Origin: Lepisosteus oculatus
Taxonomy: Eukaryota; Chordata; Actinopteri; Semionotiformes; Lepisosteidae
DNA: 64,000 nt
Direction of reading: 5' to 3'
NCBI RefSeq assembly: GCF_040954835.1
Contig: NC_090699.1
Location: 16,671,817-16,735,816, forward strand
This document shows positions 12,660 to 25,100 of this stretch, in pieces (position 1 is the first letter of the stretch; every line of letters starts with the position of its first letter). Both the position numbers and the translations under genes were made by a program. Under the pieces are notes generated by a model, which saw nothing but the letters and a program-made list of their open reading frames with translations, did no database searches and was not told the origin of the DNA.

Positions 12660-12935
12660 TTTCCTCTTGTAATGTAATGTTTATTTATTAGCCCTATACA
12701 ATTTCTTGCATTAGGAATTCATCTTTTCACATACCCCAGCTTTTCTCTATGGAGACACAGACAGGCAGATAAGCTGGGGGTCAGAGCGCAGGGTCAGCCA
12801 TTGTACGGCGCCCCTGGAGCAGCTGGGGTTAAGGGCCTTGCTCAGGGGCCCAACGGAGTAGGATTCCTCTGCCAGCTGCAGGATTTGAACCAGCAACCTT
12901 CCAGTCACAGGCACAGAGCCATGGCTCCGCCCTAT
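12660..12935 (-). mobile_element. tRNA-headed fish interspersed repeat
   Basis: Contains GGGTTAAGGGCCTTGCTCAG and GGGCCCAACGGAGTAG, then GCAGGATTTGAACCAGCAAC, in which GATTTGAACC is the reverse complement of a pol III B box. These are hallmark blocks of a repeat common in many fish genomes. I do not know its formal family name. Confidence 0.65.
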
Positions 12936-13861
12936 CTTTTATACCAACGTGCAGGAACCTAGATATGTCATCTCTTCCAAGACTTCCTTTCTTACCAAAA
13001 CTCCACCTGGACCTGCTCTACTGTGAGGGTGCACTGTTTTTTTGTAATGTGCATTTTTGAAATAGACAGTGATACCTTGTTAGTTTCTTTAAGCCGTCTT
13101 GTGCTGGTCTGAGGATGTGGTGTTGGCTCTGAGTGCACGAGGGTCTTTAAAATCTTTACAATTGCTAGGTGACAGAGTTGACTGCAGTATTTGCAGATTG
13201 CCACTACTGTGAAACATTATTATTCACTATTGTGACACAAGCTGCCCAATGTGACACAAGCTGTTTCGATGTCATTACCGTAATAAGGGGATGTTTTCTC
13301 ACAAGACAGTTTGGATTGATTAGATGATGACTGTTAGATAAGCAGAGGTTGAATGTTTTACGTTAACTTCTGGAGGGTCAGGGCTGTATTCAATGCTTAA
13401 AAACAATGGAATGATGTGATGTGATCATTGAGCGATCGTCATGACAAGTATTACATAAATATTTCTTCCCAAAAGGTACACTCACAACAATTGCTCACAA
13501 GAGTTACATGTTTCTTTCACCTTCAGTGATATACATGAAGCAGTTTTCGGGTTCACTGTCATTTCATGATATTCTGGTTAAATGCAGAATTGAGCTGATG
13601 GCTTGAGGCCATCGTTCATCCTGGCCAAGTCTGTAATAGTCTGCCCACCCAACGCTCTTAAAAAACACTTGTGATTTGTTTTGAACATAGTAGCAGAAAA
13701 TCAACATTCAGCTCTGGTGGTTCCACAAGTGTTTTCACTGTGTTTTCAGTACTGTATGTTGTCTAGAGATAGACTGAATGGCAAAAGAGAATTGTATTAT
13801 TCTCTGATGGGTTTTCAAGGCTGTATAAGATACATTGGAGCTAATGGTGTACAACCTACCA
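12936..13861. other. Intergenic stretch, nothing recognised
   Basis: No gene, repeat or RNA gene recognised. Short frames here have no family resemblance. Confidence 0.5.
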
Positions 13862-15052
13862 TGTAGAATGTGGTGATTCGGCCCCAAACCTGGTTCAGTA
13901 GTGGGATGGCCACACAGATGAGGCAGAGAGCAGGTATGCAGCTTCACAAGACAGTGGGTTTATTACCCTTTTATTTACAGGACTGTTCTTTTCACTTGGC
14001 AGAGAGACTAGCTAGGGGTACAGAGAGGAAGGGGGAATGGAGTCTTCTGTAGTTTACTATGTGGTAGAAAGAGACAGAAAGCTAGGGGTGTCCCCCTTTT
14101 ACAGGGAGCAGTGGGGGAGGAGAAGCTGCCAGAGTGAAAGGGCAGGGGGGTAACAGCACAGTCTAACACCCAGCAGAGAGGAACACTACATAGCTCCACT
14201 GTGAGGGGCCCCATCCATTGGGTTGGAGGTTGGGACAGAGGCCTCTGACTTTTCTGGCACCATAGGCCCAAATTGTCTCCTGCAGCTGGAACAGTCAATC
14301 CTTTGCCTAAATATTGTAGTGGATTCTTGCACCACCATGCAACAGGCCAGGAACACCAGAGGCAGCAGCTTGTCTCAGTCATTTTGATGCTAGCTGACCA
14401 CAGGGGACAGCTGGAATCCCAAGATCCAATTAAAGCATTCCACTAGGCCTTCTTTGCAAGTGAAGGGGGGTAGTCTGGGTCTTCTTGATCCCTAGGTGCT
14501 GACGTGCTTCCTGGCAGCAGGGGTCAAGGCGGAGTGTCATTTCCCCTACTGGCCCCAAGACATGGCTCTGCAGCATTGAGGTACGGTCCCCTGTGGAGTG
14601 CCCTAGCTGAACGGAAGCTAAGGATTGGGTGCTGGCCTGGCCCTAGGATGGCCCTGGGAGTTGCCTGCGATTACAAGAGACTGCTGGGCTCACCTTCGTA
14701 GGTGGAACAGATGTCCTTCTGGGTGGCAGTGGGCGTCGTTGCCACTGTGTCCGCCTGCGACAAGAGTGGGCATGAGGGGCTTGCTGGCAGCGGAGGTGTG
14801 GAAGGAGAGGAGCCAACATCTGGTTGATGATTTCTGCATACCACACAGTGCTGAGGGTTCACATCGGACCCCTTAGCAGACAAACGGTACCTTGATGGAG
14901 GTCTAATTGGGCCTGGGACCCCCAGAGGAAATCCAGCCCCAAGATTCAGGTCTCCTGGGTGGGGTTGATCCGTCAAACTGGTCCCTTGAATCGCAGGTTC
15001 CCTGCTTCCATGACAGCAGTGGCCCAACACTGGGGGGAAGTGGAACCCTACA
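13862..15052 (-). mobile_element. LTR-like element, possibly a solo LTR
   Basis: A compact, GC-richer block in an AT-rich background. Read on the minus strand it starts TGTAGGG and ends CTACA, the TG...CA pattern with a 5-bp terminal inverted repeat. Near its 3' end it has AATAAAAGGG and AATAAACCCACTGTCTTGTG, then a pyrimidine-containing tail, as expected for a poly(A) signal, R and U5. No matching target duplication is seen next to it, and no internal retroviral region is attached. Family unknown; treated as a fossil of an LTR retroelement. Confidence 0.42.
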
Positions 15053-16078
15053 ATAATTTACTATTTAAAGTGCATATAATCTTTTTTTTCTTCCCTAAGA
15101 CTTTGTCTTTTAAAGCTGAATAACTGCTTCACTAAGTTGCTAACAGTCTAGTGTGATTCACCATGTTTATTAGTTTAATAATGTTCAGCACTGACTTGGC
15201 TGAATAGTACACTACCAAATAACATGAGAACAATTCATTTATTCTCCAGGTGTGACAATTCTTAAAGGTAAGCTAGAAAATTAATGTACTTAATATACTG
15301 TATATACATTTCCATGAACCGCAACCCTTACTCAATTTTTAGCCATCTTCTCATTTTTTTTCATTCCATGTATTACTGGGAGCAAAAATGTTAATATTAG
15401 TAAATACGACATAATCACAAGTCTCAGATGCTGAAGTACAACTTGTTTTGTTTCTAAATATGTTTTATTTAACAAAAATATGAATGGATCTGCTCAAAGA
15501 AATATAAACAAAAGGACATGTGAGACAAAGAGACAAACAGCAAATACAATACTTGTGGCACAATTGGCAGCAATTCAGCATTTTTTTATAACACAGCAGT
15601 AAGTCAGACCTTAATTCTTTTCAATAACAGAGAAAAGATGGAATAACATAAGGCAGAAAATATGTCTCATTAATAAGAAAGATAAGAAACGTGAGGATCT
15701 CCACCGTGAGATGAATTGGAGACTTTGTTAACCTAACAATCTGAATGCAATTTCAGTTATAAAGCTTAAATATTGTACCTTTGATTTCCATTTGTAACTG
15801 TAATTCTGTTCTTATTTTTTCAATCCTTTACTATTTCAGCATGCTTTATCATCCTATTTATGAAAGCAAAATTCCAAAACTGTTTCAAAGCTGCTTGCTT
15901 TCATACTATGTGAACTAGGCAGCTAAATATGGTTGAATGGTGTAACACAAATTACAATACATCTGGCAACTTTATCTCCTGTGCCTTTTTGTCTGTGTTT
16001 TAGTTCAGCTTTCACAATCCCGAAATTCTTTCCTGGAATGAAATGGGACCATGAATTCTAGAGCTTTCATTCCCAAGG
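15053..16078. other. AT-rich intergenic stretch
   Basis: Nothing recognised. Low GC, with no open frame above 60 codons. Confidence 0.5.
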
Positions 16079-16393
16079 TATCCAACCATTTTCCAACTGT
16101 TCCATCTAGTACAAGGTTGGAGGGACACTGGAGTCCAACTTGGCAAGCAAGGCGGGATACACCCCCGACAGGACACTAGTCACATCACAGGGCAGACAAA
16201 TACACACTCACACCAGGGCCTGTTTTTCTCAGAAGCCAGTTATCCTACCAATATGTCTTCGGACTGTGGGAGAAAACCAGAGCGCACAGAGGAAGCCCAC
16301 GTGAGTAAAAATCTCCACACCAATAGAGTCCTAGGGATTGAACCCAGGGTCCCAGCACTGCAAGGCAACAATGTTAACCACTGTACCACCCAT
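16079..16393 (-). mobile_element. tRNA-derived SINE, full length
   Basis: Reverse copy running from CCAACCATTTTCCAACTG to the tRNA-like head, with the B box seen in reverse as GGGATTGAACCCAGGGTCC and the closing TTAACCACTGTACCACCC. This is one of the best preserved copies in the window. Confidence 0.85.
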
Positions 16394-16504
16394 TCCTCAC
16401 ATATTAACTTTATCAATGAGTTACATGTTTAGATGATCCTTTAGATAATTCACTGCTTTCTCTATTTCTCAAAGATACAAGAAGGTATGCCACTAGATAC
16501 AAGT

Positions 16505-16699
16505 CTAGATATGTAACAGGGAAGAAAGAAAACACAGCATTTCAGCCGTGGAGCCTTCTACAGGTGTGACACCTGAAGTAGGCTCCACGGCCGAAATGCT
16601 GTGTTTTCTCTCTTCTCTTATCAGCATGGAATAAACCTTTACTTGTTCCTTTGCAGCCTCCGCATGCTGACGCAGCTCCCCACCTGAACTAGATATGTA
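16505..16699. mobile_element. Penelope-like inverted foldback insertion
   Basis: The left arm 16522-16567 and right arm 16569-16614 are inverted repeats with about four mismatches in 46 bp and a 1-nt centre. The right arm continues through CAGCATGGAATAAACC, CTTGTTCCTTTGCAGCCTCC and GCATGCTGACGCAGCTCCCC. The 11-mer CTAGATATGTA flanks the block on both sides (16505-16515 and 16689-16699) and is a likely target duplication. Confidence 0.7.
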
Positions 16700-16720
16700 T
16701 CATACTAGATACAAGTCTAG

Positions 16721-19525
16721 TGTGCTGGACTAGAGAACAGGAATGTCCTTTTAAACAAGAAGAAGCCACTCAGCAATGGTGCCAAAGCTGGCCTTCAAGA
16801 CCCACCTCTAACAACCAAACATACCTGATGGGCCACAGATCCTCCTCTTGTTTGTAACCTTTGTAACCTCTTACGCTCTTTACAGAATACTACATATCAG
16901 TACCATAACCAAGCGGTGTATTTTTAGATAACTTTTTTTCTTCGATTTTTATCTGTCCCTCAAATAAAAGTGTTCTTCTAGAAATAAAATGAAATCCTCA
17001 AGGTGGAATCAAGAGTTCTGTATTTGGAATTTTAATCTACTTGCATGACTAAATCTATTTCATTGTAGACACCCAGCATGAGCCACCTTTGAGGTTACAT
17101 TTCAGACAGCTAAAGGCACCTGTGACTAAGATTTTGCTTTGATTTAACCTGTAATTAATGTTTACTTCAGTTTCTGAGTCAGTTTAATTCAGCCCGGTCT
17201 TTGACGAACAGCAAACAGATTAAGAAGCCTGAATTTTTGCCCCTTCAATCAATGAAGCAAATGTTGTTAGGAGCAAACCGTTTCGATGTTTTCCACAGGG
17301 AATGCAAATACATTGGCAAAAAATTAAAAATAGTCTTTCCTTTCTCTCTCCACGCTTGCTTTTTAATTACAGAGGAGTTCTTCCTGCTTACCGCCCTGGC
17401 AAATTCCAGAGCTGCCACCAGCATGCAGTACCAAGAGCCTGAGGGAAGCTGGAAACTGAAAACTGTAGCAAGGGAATTCTTTCAGAAATTCAGGAACTAC
17501 ACAAATGCAAAAAATGAACTGTGCTTAAAATTCAGCTTGGACGCTGCCTTATTGCTTTGGATCTTCTAACTGTAGAGGAGCTCCAGGAGACTGCAGTACA
17601 GATGACTCATTGAATTGATGATTTTAATACTCAGCATAAAACGTTTTAGCCAATGTCTGTCAATTATTGAACTGTTTTATATATCAATAATATTGATGAT
17701 GCCGTCGTCATGACAAATGTATGATTTGCAGCCCCCGGCACAGTGTTAAAAAAAAGTCTTCATGAAAAAAGGGGTAAATGTCCCGTTGTTGAATTCACAG
17801 GATTTCTGTCTGTGAAGTGATCCGGCTCTGCATCGTGCAGTTTAGCAAGCTTTGTTCAGGATTGTACACACGAGAGGAATAGAGGAAGACAAATCAACTA
17901 CACAGAAGGTTATTATGGGGAGGATATATCACCCTCTGGTTTGAGGATAAATTCTTGACGGTCCAAAGAGCAGATTTGTGTCCTTTTCATGCAATCGGAA
18001 GAATACTTGTAAAAGAATCCTTCCTTTAGTTGCCTTGCACTTGTCTTGAATTAATACTCCATCTTGGGTGAGGATTAACCACTACAAGCCGAATCTGAGG
18101 TGAGTAATTCCTCCTGTGGCCTGTCTGGAGAGCTGGAAACCATGAAGCACGGGCTGAAGCACAGCAGGGGACACTGTTTCTGTAAATGTGCACCATCTGG
18201 GTTGAGCTGACTTAATGGGATTGACACATGGCCACTGTGAATCCACTGGTCTGTCTTCTGCCCAGATGCAAAAAGCACACCCAGTTCTTCGGCCACAAAG
18301 GCCATTTCTTGCTTTTCTTAAGGTGGACTCTTTGAAATGACTCTTACTAGCATCTGAATCAACGATCTTCAAAACTGGATCACACTAGTAAAATGAATTT
18401 TCTATACACACAACACATTTTCCTTGCTGAACAATGGCAAGCTTCCTTTTTCCTATGTCGAAATTGATTGATTATCACTTTAAATTGCTACAATTGCAAG
18501 GACACCTTTAACACCTTTATCCTAACTTTGCAACAAGCTGTTTTGTTTTAGAATGAGCTTTCCCCAAACTCCTTTTTCCTTCTGTTATACTTTTTCTATA
18601 TTAAACTTAGCTATCTGATGGGGCCTGCAGAGGTAACAGAAGCTGCATATATAATTCAGTGCTACGTGTGAGAAAAACTTGAAATGGACTGCTGTTTTTG
18701 AGTTATGTTAAAGTTCAAGTGCACTGTGTGATCATACTTCAGAAAAGGTTTTGTAGGTAAGCAGACCAGTCTGTTCCTAAAAATACCATACATTTCTGTA
18801 CTACACCTCTAGATAAGCTTGTGTTGTCTGAAAGGTAATCTCAGATTAAGCCTGGACTTCACAGGTGCTAGACAAAGAGTTTGCCTGATAATGTTTTGAG
18901 ACAGGTGTTTGTGTTTTACGTAATGATAGGTCTTTTAACAGGACACACTGGAATGGAAAGACACTGAAAAATGCAATGCACTTGTACTGGAAAACATGTT
19001 ACATGTTGTGGAATACATTTTCTGCAGAAGCATCTTTTAAATTATCAATCTTCATTTACAAGCACTTTTAATCATCATTGTAATTCAAATGTGTTTAAAA
19101 CAGTCCATATTTTACAATAAAAATACAAACTGAAATACAGGATACCGCATTAAGATACATGTTTGCATGTCTGGACCAGAAACAAACATGTTTTCTCTAC
19201 TTATTCTAACTCATCTGTTGCCTAATTTTTTCACAAATCGTAACAGGCCTCGTGAACTCAAATATGTAATAAATCAGGTCGGCAAAAATGATTAAAAAAC
19301 AAATTTACGCATTAAAAAAAAATAAAATACAAAACACATGAACAAACCTGCTTTGTGATACGAGTCAAAGAAAGTTTCCACCTTAAGAAAAGCATTTTTT
19401 CCCAAATGCCAACTGTACACAATCTGAAGAAGGGCCTTTCTCTGGTCCGCTCTCCCTCTGTTTCCATGAGGTGCTTACGAAGTCTAGTAACCCCCTTCTC
19501 AGCATGCCTTGTTTGTTTAATGACA
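16721..19525. other. Intergenic stretch downstream of MARVELD1
   Basis: Part of this probably is the 3' UTR of MARVELD1, which is on the minus strand, but I could not place a poly(A) signal with confidence. A 122-codon frame at 17201-17569 shows no domain or family resemblance and is not annotated. ZFYVE27, the next gene in the human order, is not seen. Confidence 0.4.
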
Positions 19526-20026
19526 TCAGAACACCGTCTGTTTTCCTTTGCACTTTCTGCAGGAACCGTAAATGGCTGAGACCAGATAGGCAGCAGCACA
19601 CAGGCAGCAGAACACAGAGGCCGTGAGGTATACTTTATACAGGCAAAGGTGCTTGTAGAGCTCCAGATTGCAGAAACTGTTCTTATCTGTCTTATAGATC
19701 ATGATGCCCAGAGCTACAAAAAACAGTAGCGTGGCTAACAGGTCATGCAAGGTATTGCTCAGCAGCCAGCGATCTCCACCCAGGAAGGGCACAAAGTCTT
19801 GCCTGTCCAGGAGTGTGACGAAGTAGAGAGCCAGTGTCAGGAGCCAGAAGAGCACAGCCACGAAGAGGACGAAGTGGATGGAGCCCTCATACTTGTTGGC
19901 AGCGATAGTGATCCACAGCCCGGCTCCCACAAGAATTTGTAGGACTCTCAGGATCCCAATGAAGCTCTTGAGGAACTCCTTCTTGACACTCAGGCTGGTC
20001 CTGTTCACCTGCTGCTGAGGAGGCAT
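19526..20026 (-). CDS. marveld1: MARVEL domain-containing protein 1
   Basis: A single uninterrupted frame of 166 residues, close to the 173 of human MARVELD1. It is a four-pass MARVEL-domain membrane protein. Hydrophobic segments lie at about residues 22-43, 50-73, 90-111 and 130-153, and both tails are hydrophilic. Family-diagnostic segments are WITIAANKYEG, HFVLFVAVLFWLLTLALYF and a C-terminal YGSCRKCKGKQ, which correspond to WITIATSKYQG, HFALFVSVLFWLLTLGLYF and YGCGRRCQGKQ of the human protein as I remember it. The start ATG has a purine-poor but GC-rich context, CCGCCATGCC. MARVELD1 is associated with the cytoskeleton, nucleus and cell periphery in mammals. It neighbours AVPI1 and PI4K2A here with the same relative orientations as in human, which supports orthology. 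Confidence 0.95.
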   Translation of the reverse strand: MPPQQQVNRTSLSVKKEFLKSFIGILRVLQILVGAGLWITIAANKYEGSIHFVLFVAVLFWLLTLALYFVTLLDRQDFVPFLGGDRWLLSNTLHDLLATLLFFVALGIMIYKTDKNSFCNLELYKHLCLYKVYLTASVFCCLCAAAYLVSAIYGSCRKCKGKQTVF

Positions 20027-21850
20027 GGCGGTATCTCTGAAATATTCTCCGCTTTGGGGGGAAAAGGCTCTGCTTGTGGTGAAAAGGGAAGACAGTCGGA
20101 GAAATCTTTAGCCCCAGGGTTTTGAAATCAGTCTTTCGTCTTTTCCGTTTCCTCTGTAGCTGCTGCAAAGCTGTGCATCCCCTCCCTGACTTTTCTTCAA
20201 GGGGTGGACTAGGGTGCGTGGAATTGGGGGCAGGCTTGAAATTTAAATCTTTCTCCTCCTCCTTCCCCTGAGCAAATGGTTCCCTTGCTGTTTCTTTGGA
20301 AACAAAGAGCTGTGGAAGGGGGATGTTGTGGTCAGAGTGTACGAAGAACAGTCTCTCTGTCCATCTCCAGGCTTTGCTCTATTCTGCCCTTTTAGAATAT
20401 GAAAAACAAAACAACAAAAAGGTTCTGTACTCTTCTGGTCTTAAATGTACTTTTTTAACACTGAAATTAGAAGGTCACTTTTTGAGGGGAATTTGCACAA
20501 CTAATACTAACACATTAGCAGTTGTAAGTAGTAAACTTTATTTTTTTACACAAAACAGTTTGGTTGATGTAAATTTGTATTTAGAAGACAGGGTAATACT
20601 GAATCAATTAATATTATTTCTCATATTCTACCTATTCAGTGCTAAATTATTTAAATAAATAACTACAGATTGTGCATGTTTCTTTTTTCTAACATTTCTG
20701 TAAAAAAAAACAAGGAAGCACTATAGTAACTCTAATGCACTGAGACCACCCTACACGTTTATAGGTTAATAGGTTAGGTAAAACCAGAAATCACCACAGT
20801 ACCGCAACTGAGAAGACACGGATTGCCTTGCACATCACCGTTAAATAAACAACGGCATTTCTCCGGAGAAGGATTATTGTCTTGCATATTTCTCTGACTG
20901 TAATAAAAAATATTACATATTAAAATGTGTATATTATTATATATACAGTGTATATATATATATGCATTGGCAAACCAAAGGACTGGGTTATTTTTTAAAA
21001 AACCTCAACTCTTTTTTTTAAACATAAAACGTTTTCATAATTGGCCCACTTTTTACAAAAACATGAATAAAATTAAAAACAACGTGCAAATATTCTGCTT
21101 CACCGAACGTTATTGGTGGTTGCAGAGGAACAAGTAATAGGTTTATTCCATGCTGAAAACAGAAGAGAGAAAATACAACGCTTCCGTTATTGTTGGTATA
21201 CGTTTGTATTTTATGGTCCCGCCTTTACTTTAAGACCCGTTCCTGAAATGTTGTATCTTTTTTAACAAGTCCGGGTCTTTATGCTGTACTCAGTTTAGAC
21301 TTTTTTTTTTGTTATACCATCATTCTTAAAGTCACTCCACAGCATCTCCGTGGGATTAAACTCTTCGGACAAACATTTTATCTTAAAACAACAGGTTGCC
21401 ATAGATCACTTCACATGAAAACAGCCACAGTACAATCTCTACTTCACTCAAGAACAGAGTAATAAAGTCAGCGGACCACAAAACATTTATGTAAAACGCA
21501 TAACTGTAATTAGTATAAAACAGCAAGGATACATCTACAGCTGTAAATCAATTTTAATTAAAAATGTCTTTAGCCTGATTTCAGCTCTGACACTACAGGA
21601 GCTTCCTTTGCATAAACATGAACGGTTACAAACGTAAACGTGACTGTCAGACCGCTGCCGACGTTGACAGCGCCAGACTGCTGTTCGTCGTGTGAAGTGC
21701 GGAACGTTTTGTACTCGGGGTCAAAAAAATGAAACTCTAAAGCACGCAAACACGCGTCTGGGGGGGTTATCGTTATGATTTTAGCTATCCCCGCGGCCAC
21801 AGAGAAGGCTCTTTTCACAGTACTGCAACCCCAATTGAGCTCACAGCCCT
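20027..21850. other. MARVELD1 upstream region
   Basis: The first 250 bases hold the probable MARVELD1 5' UTR and promoter on the minus strand. The remainder is AT-rich with a dinucleotide TA run near 20940-20960. The interval 21600-21850 is CpG-richer and precedes the AVPI1 promoter. It includes an 82-codon minus-strand frame (21818-21570) that I do not recognise. Confidence 0.45.
21116..21187 (-). mobile_element. Penelope-like 3' end, reverse
   Basis: Reverse copy of the family tail: GGTTGCAGAGGAACAAG, TAATAGGTTTATTCCATGC, TGAAAACAGAAGAGAG. It ends within the CGTTGTG block. Confidence 0.6.
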
Positions 21851-21856
21851 GGGCAT

Positions 21857-21886
21857 TGACGTCAGTAAGGGATTACGCTTTAAAAG
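21857..21886 (+). promoter_or_regulatory. avpi1: CRE plus TATA-like core promoter, probably AVPI1
   Basis: A perfect palindromic cAMP response element TGACGTCA at 21857-21864 is followed 14 bp later by TTTAAAAG at 21879-21886. This is the spacing expected of a CREB site just upstream of a TATA box, and it would place a start near 21912. The next gene downstream on this strand is AVPI1, whose mammalian orthologue is induced by vasopressin. Vasopressin acts through V2 receptor, cAMP and CREB in kidney. Assignment to AVPI1 is inference from position and theme. Confidence 0.5.
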
Positions 21887-21911
21887 CAGCGACGTGGCCC
21901 TGCAGATGTTA

Positions 21912-22153
21912 ACGGCTTGCCACGCCTTTGTCGGTTTCGGATTGCTCCAGAAAAACTGCATCCAGCCTTATGGGCGGAGACGGCCCTGTTTCTGTTGCTC
22001 ACTGTTAATGTACGCCTGCAGGGTGGGATGAATACTGAAATGTAACCTTCCTATTGTAGTTTGCAATGTCAGGCTGTACGGAGCGGGCAGAAAAAGCTGA
22101 AGGAGCTACATGAGGTGACGGCTTCTGTTTTTCAAGAGCAACGTCGTGCTGAG
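21912..22153 (+). other. avpi1: Candidate noncoding first exon of AVPI1
   Basis: It would begin about 26-30 bp after the TATA-like TTTAAAAG and end at a plausible donor GAG|GTAATA after 22153. Human AVPI1 also has a noncoding first exon as I recall. Exact ends are not proven by sequence alone. Confidence 0.33.
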
Positions 22154-25100
22154 GTAATAAATCGTGCAAGTAAAAGTATTTTGACTGTTTTTTTTTTCTA
22201 AAAATACAGTTCTGTCTCTAAAATACGTGTATTTTAGTTTTTGCCTGTTCGAGTCACTTCACTGCGTTATGTTGTTTTTTGAATAGTAGAGCTGCTGAGA
22301 TCCCCCTAATAGAGTGAATTATTCCAGCAGAGCCACCAGGAAAGCTAATGTAGCGCTCAGGACAGAAAAAAACAAGCGTCGTTAGAAATGCTCTGTAAGT
22401 GCAACTGGAAGTTTACAGGCAAGGTGAATGGTTAGGTTATTCTGTAACTAATTCTCAAATATATGCTTTCCCAAAACAATTGCAGTTTTCAAGCTTCTGT
22501 GTCGCCTTCAGCTACATTTCTACAAATGTTTGCTCCGAGCAGTCATACAATACATGAAGTGATTGAAATCAGTACATTACAACTGCTTGTAGCAGCTCGA
22601 ATGCACACTCGGTCGATCTCTGACTTTTTCTACATTATTGTGATTGAAGGATTAACAACTCCTCATGGGCAAAGGGCCCTGCAGTTGCACGGCACTTGTA
22701 GTCAAGGCAGTGTCTGCTGGTTTTCAGTGCAGCTTGGCTCTTAAAGAGGTAGACCAGCTGATCACTGACTCAACTGGACCAATTTAACAGCTTCTTCCAG
22801 CTCTTCAGATGATACAGCTTTCAAGAGACCTAGAACAGCGGAAGAGACAAAGGAGTCCTAGAACCACGATCTTTTTTTAAGGTTATTTTTCTATTAGTAA
22901 CTGATTAGAGTCAAAAGGGATTTGCCCCTTTAACCAAATAGCTCATTTTAAGATGGAGATGGAGAGACAGCCACAGAATCTGTAGGCCCTCAGGACCTGG
23001 AGTTAATGGTTCATCTGCACTGACACTTCTGCAGCGTTGATGCCAAGATATTGTTAGGGATGGACGTAGCCTTTATACATGGAGAACTACGTAAACCTTT
23101 GGTCCTTTTGACAGGAAATGTCACAGAATCTTTTACTCGTGACAACCCGCCATACTCCCACATCCTATAAAGAGGACAGGAAGGCCATTTAGTGCAAACT
23201 GCACTGTTGTCCCGAACATGAAATCACTGGGGCAACAACTGCCATAGCAGAGTTGGTGAGGTGTGGGTTAATATCCTGAGGTACGTCTGGTGCGGTACAT
23301 TCATACTACACCATGTGCACACACCCAGTCTTTGATAAATACGGTAACTAAGAGTCACTTAGTTACAGACCTAATTCAGGCCATCTGCCCAGTAATGGGC
23401 TTTGGTGTGCTGTTTCTGTTTTGTTCTTCTTTAAGCAGGCTTACATACATTAGTCAGAGACGAAGCACAGGCACGCTGTTGTCTTTGCTTCAGCTCAGAA
23501 CAGATCTTTCACAGCCCCATTCATCGCAGGAGTGGTCCTTCTGGTGTTTTTTGTTTGACAAAAAAAAAACAAATCTTTAAACAAAACACTGAAGTTCTGC
23601 AGCTGGGTATCCTGTGTGTGACATCACCTTTCTCTGCCAGTTCTGTTGGGAAGTGTAATTGGGATTGTTTGTTTTTTAAAATGTATTTTTTAGGATTACA
23701 CAAAGGTGTTTTATGCTAGACAAATGCAAAGTTTCAGCAAATGTACATGTTTTGCAAAAATCCCAGCTCAGATATTTGTGTGCCTGCAATTCTGGAGGAT
23801 TCTGACTTCAAATATTAGGCCTCAAGTAAGTAAAATATTTCAATGCTATTTGTTACATAAAAAAATAACATTTGAGTAATACGGAGATGTAAATCAAATG
23901 TGAGATCTTGCAAAAAAAGGTACATACAAACATTTTGTGAGTTAAACTTTTGTGACCATGTATTTTATGTACTTTATGTAAATATCCATTACCTTTGCTT
24001 TCTCCCTTTCTTTCTCGCACCTGAAGAAGGCTCCATGGCCGAAACGTTGTTTTCTTTCTTCTCTTTTCAGCTTGGAATAAACCTGTCACTTGTTCCTTTG
24101 CAGCCTGCGCCTGCTGACGCAGCTCCCCACCCAAACTACTTCAATATCCATAGAAACAAATGGGGATTCAAATGCCTAAATGCTTTGCATACAAGGCCCA
24201 GAATGTACTAATCAAAGAGAGAAGTTGAATTTGCGCTGTATAAGAAGGGTAGATTTTTAAATAGAGTCCAATATAACATCCATCTATAAACAGCTATATG
24301 TTTTTAAATATAATGACTTTCTTGAAGTCATCATTTTCAGAAGATACTCAGACAGGGATAGCTACATGCTAGAGTGTGCATCACTCTTTTCATGTGTTCA
24401 GTCAGCCATGCGTACGTAACAGGTGGCTTATCCTCTCATGATGCACATGGCACTAGATCAGAAGGAAACCCTGGAATGAGTCACTGTGTGGATTGTGTAG
24501 TGGGGGAGTGGTAACTCGGTATCCATACTCTCACCATGCAGATGATATGATCTTAATCAGGATTCAGCCACTGTCAGAAATACAAGACCTATCACTGTTT
24601 CAAAAAACTTCCCTACTTAGAAAATACAACATCTGTGTATTTTCTTGGGTGTCTAAGGATTCCTTTCTTTGGTTGGTTGGGTGGTTGATGCCGTTTTATT
24701 TTATGTCATTATCATAACACTTAAAGTGCGACAGATGTGGCTGGTTTGCAAAAGTGATGATGAACCTGCTTCCTGTATTTTATTGTGTGTGAAATTCGGC
24801 GTCCTGCTGGAGAACACACATCATCTCTTGACTGCTACTGGCTCCACTGTCTGAGCGGCCATCGCAGTGGTTTGAAAAACTATTCGGAGCCTTGCACAGT
24901 TTTCGCATTCTGTTGGTTTCAAACAACTTTCCAATGAGCCATGCAGTTGGTTATGTGGCCTTTGTCTATGCGCCATAATTGTGGTTCCCATAATTTCGGA
25001 ATAAATACACCTATCTCTGTCAGGTAGTACATTTCAAACAGATATTCAAAATATATTTGGAATACTATATCTTGAAAATAGTTATATTTTGAATATCATC

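Noticed and set aside
17201-17569. 122-codon plus-strand frame
   Set aside because: No ATG of good context, no domain or recognisable family, and flanked by AT-rich noncoding sequence.
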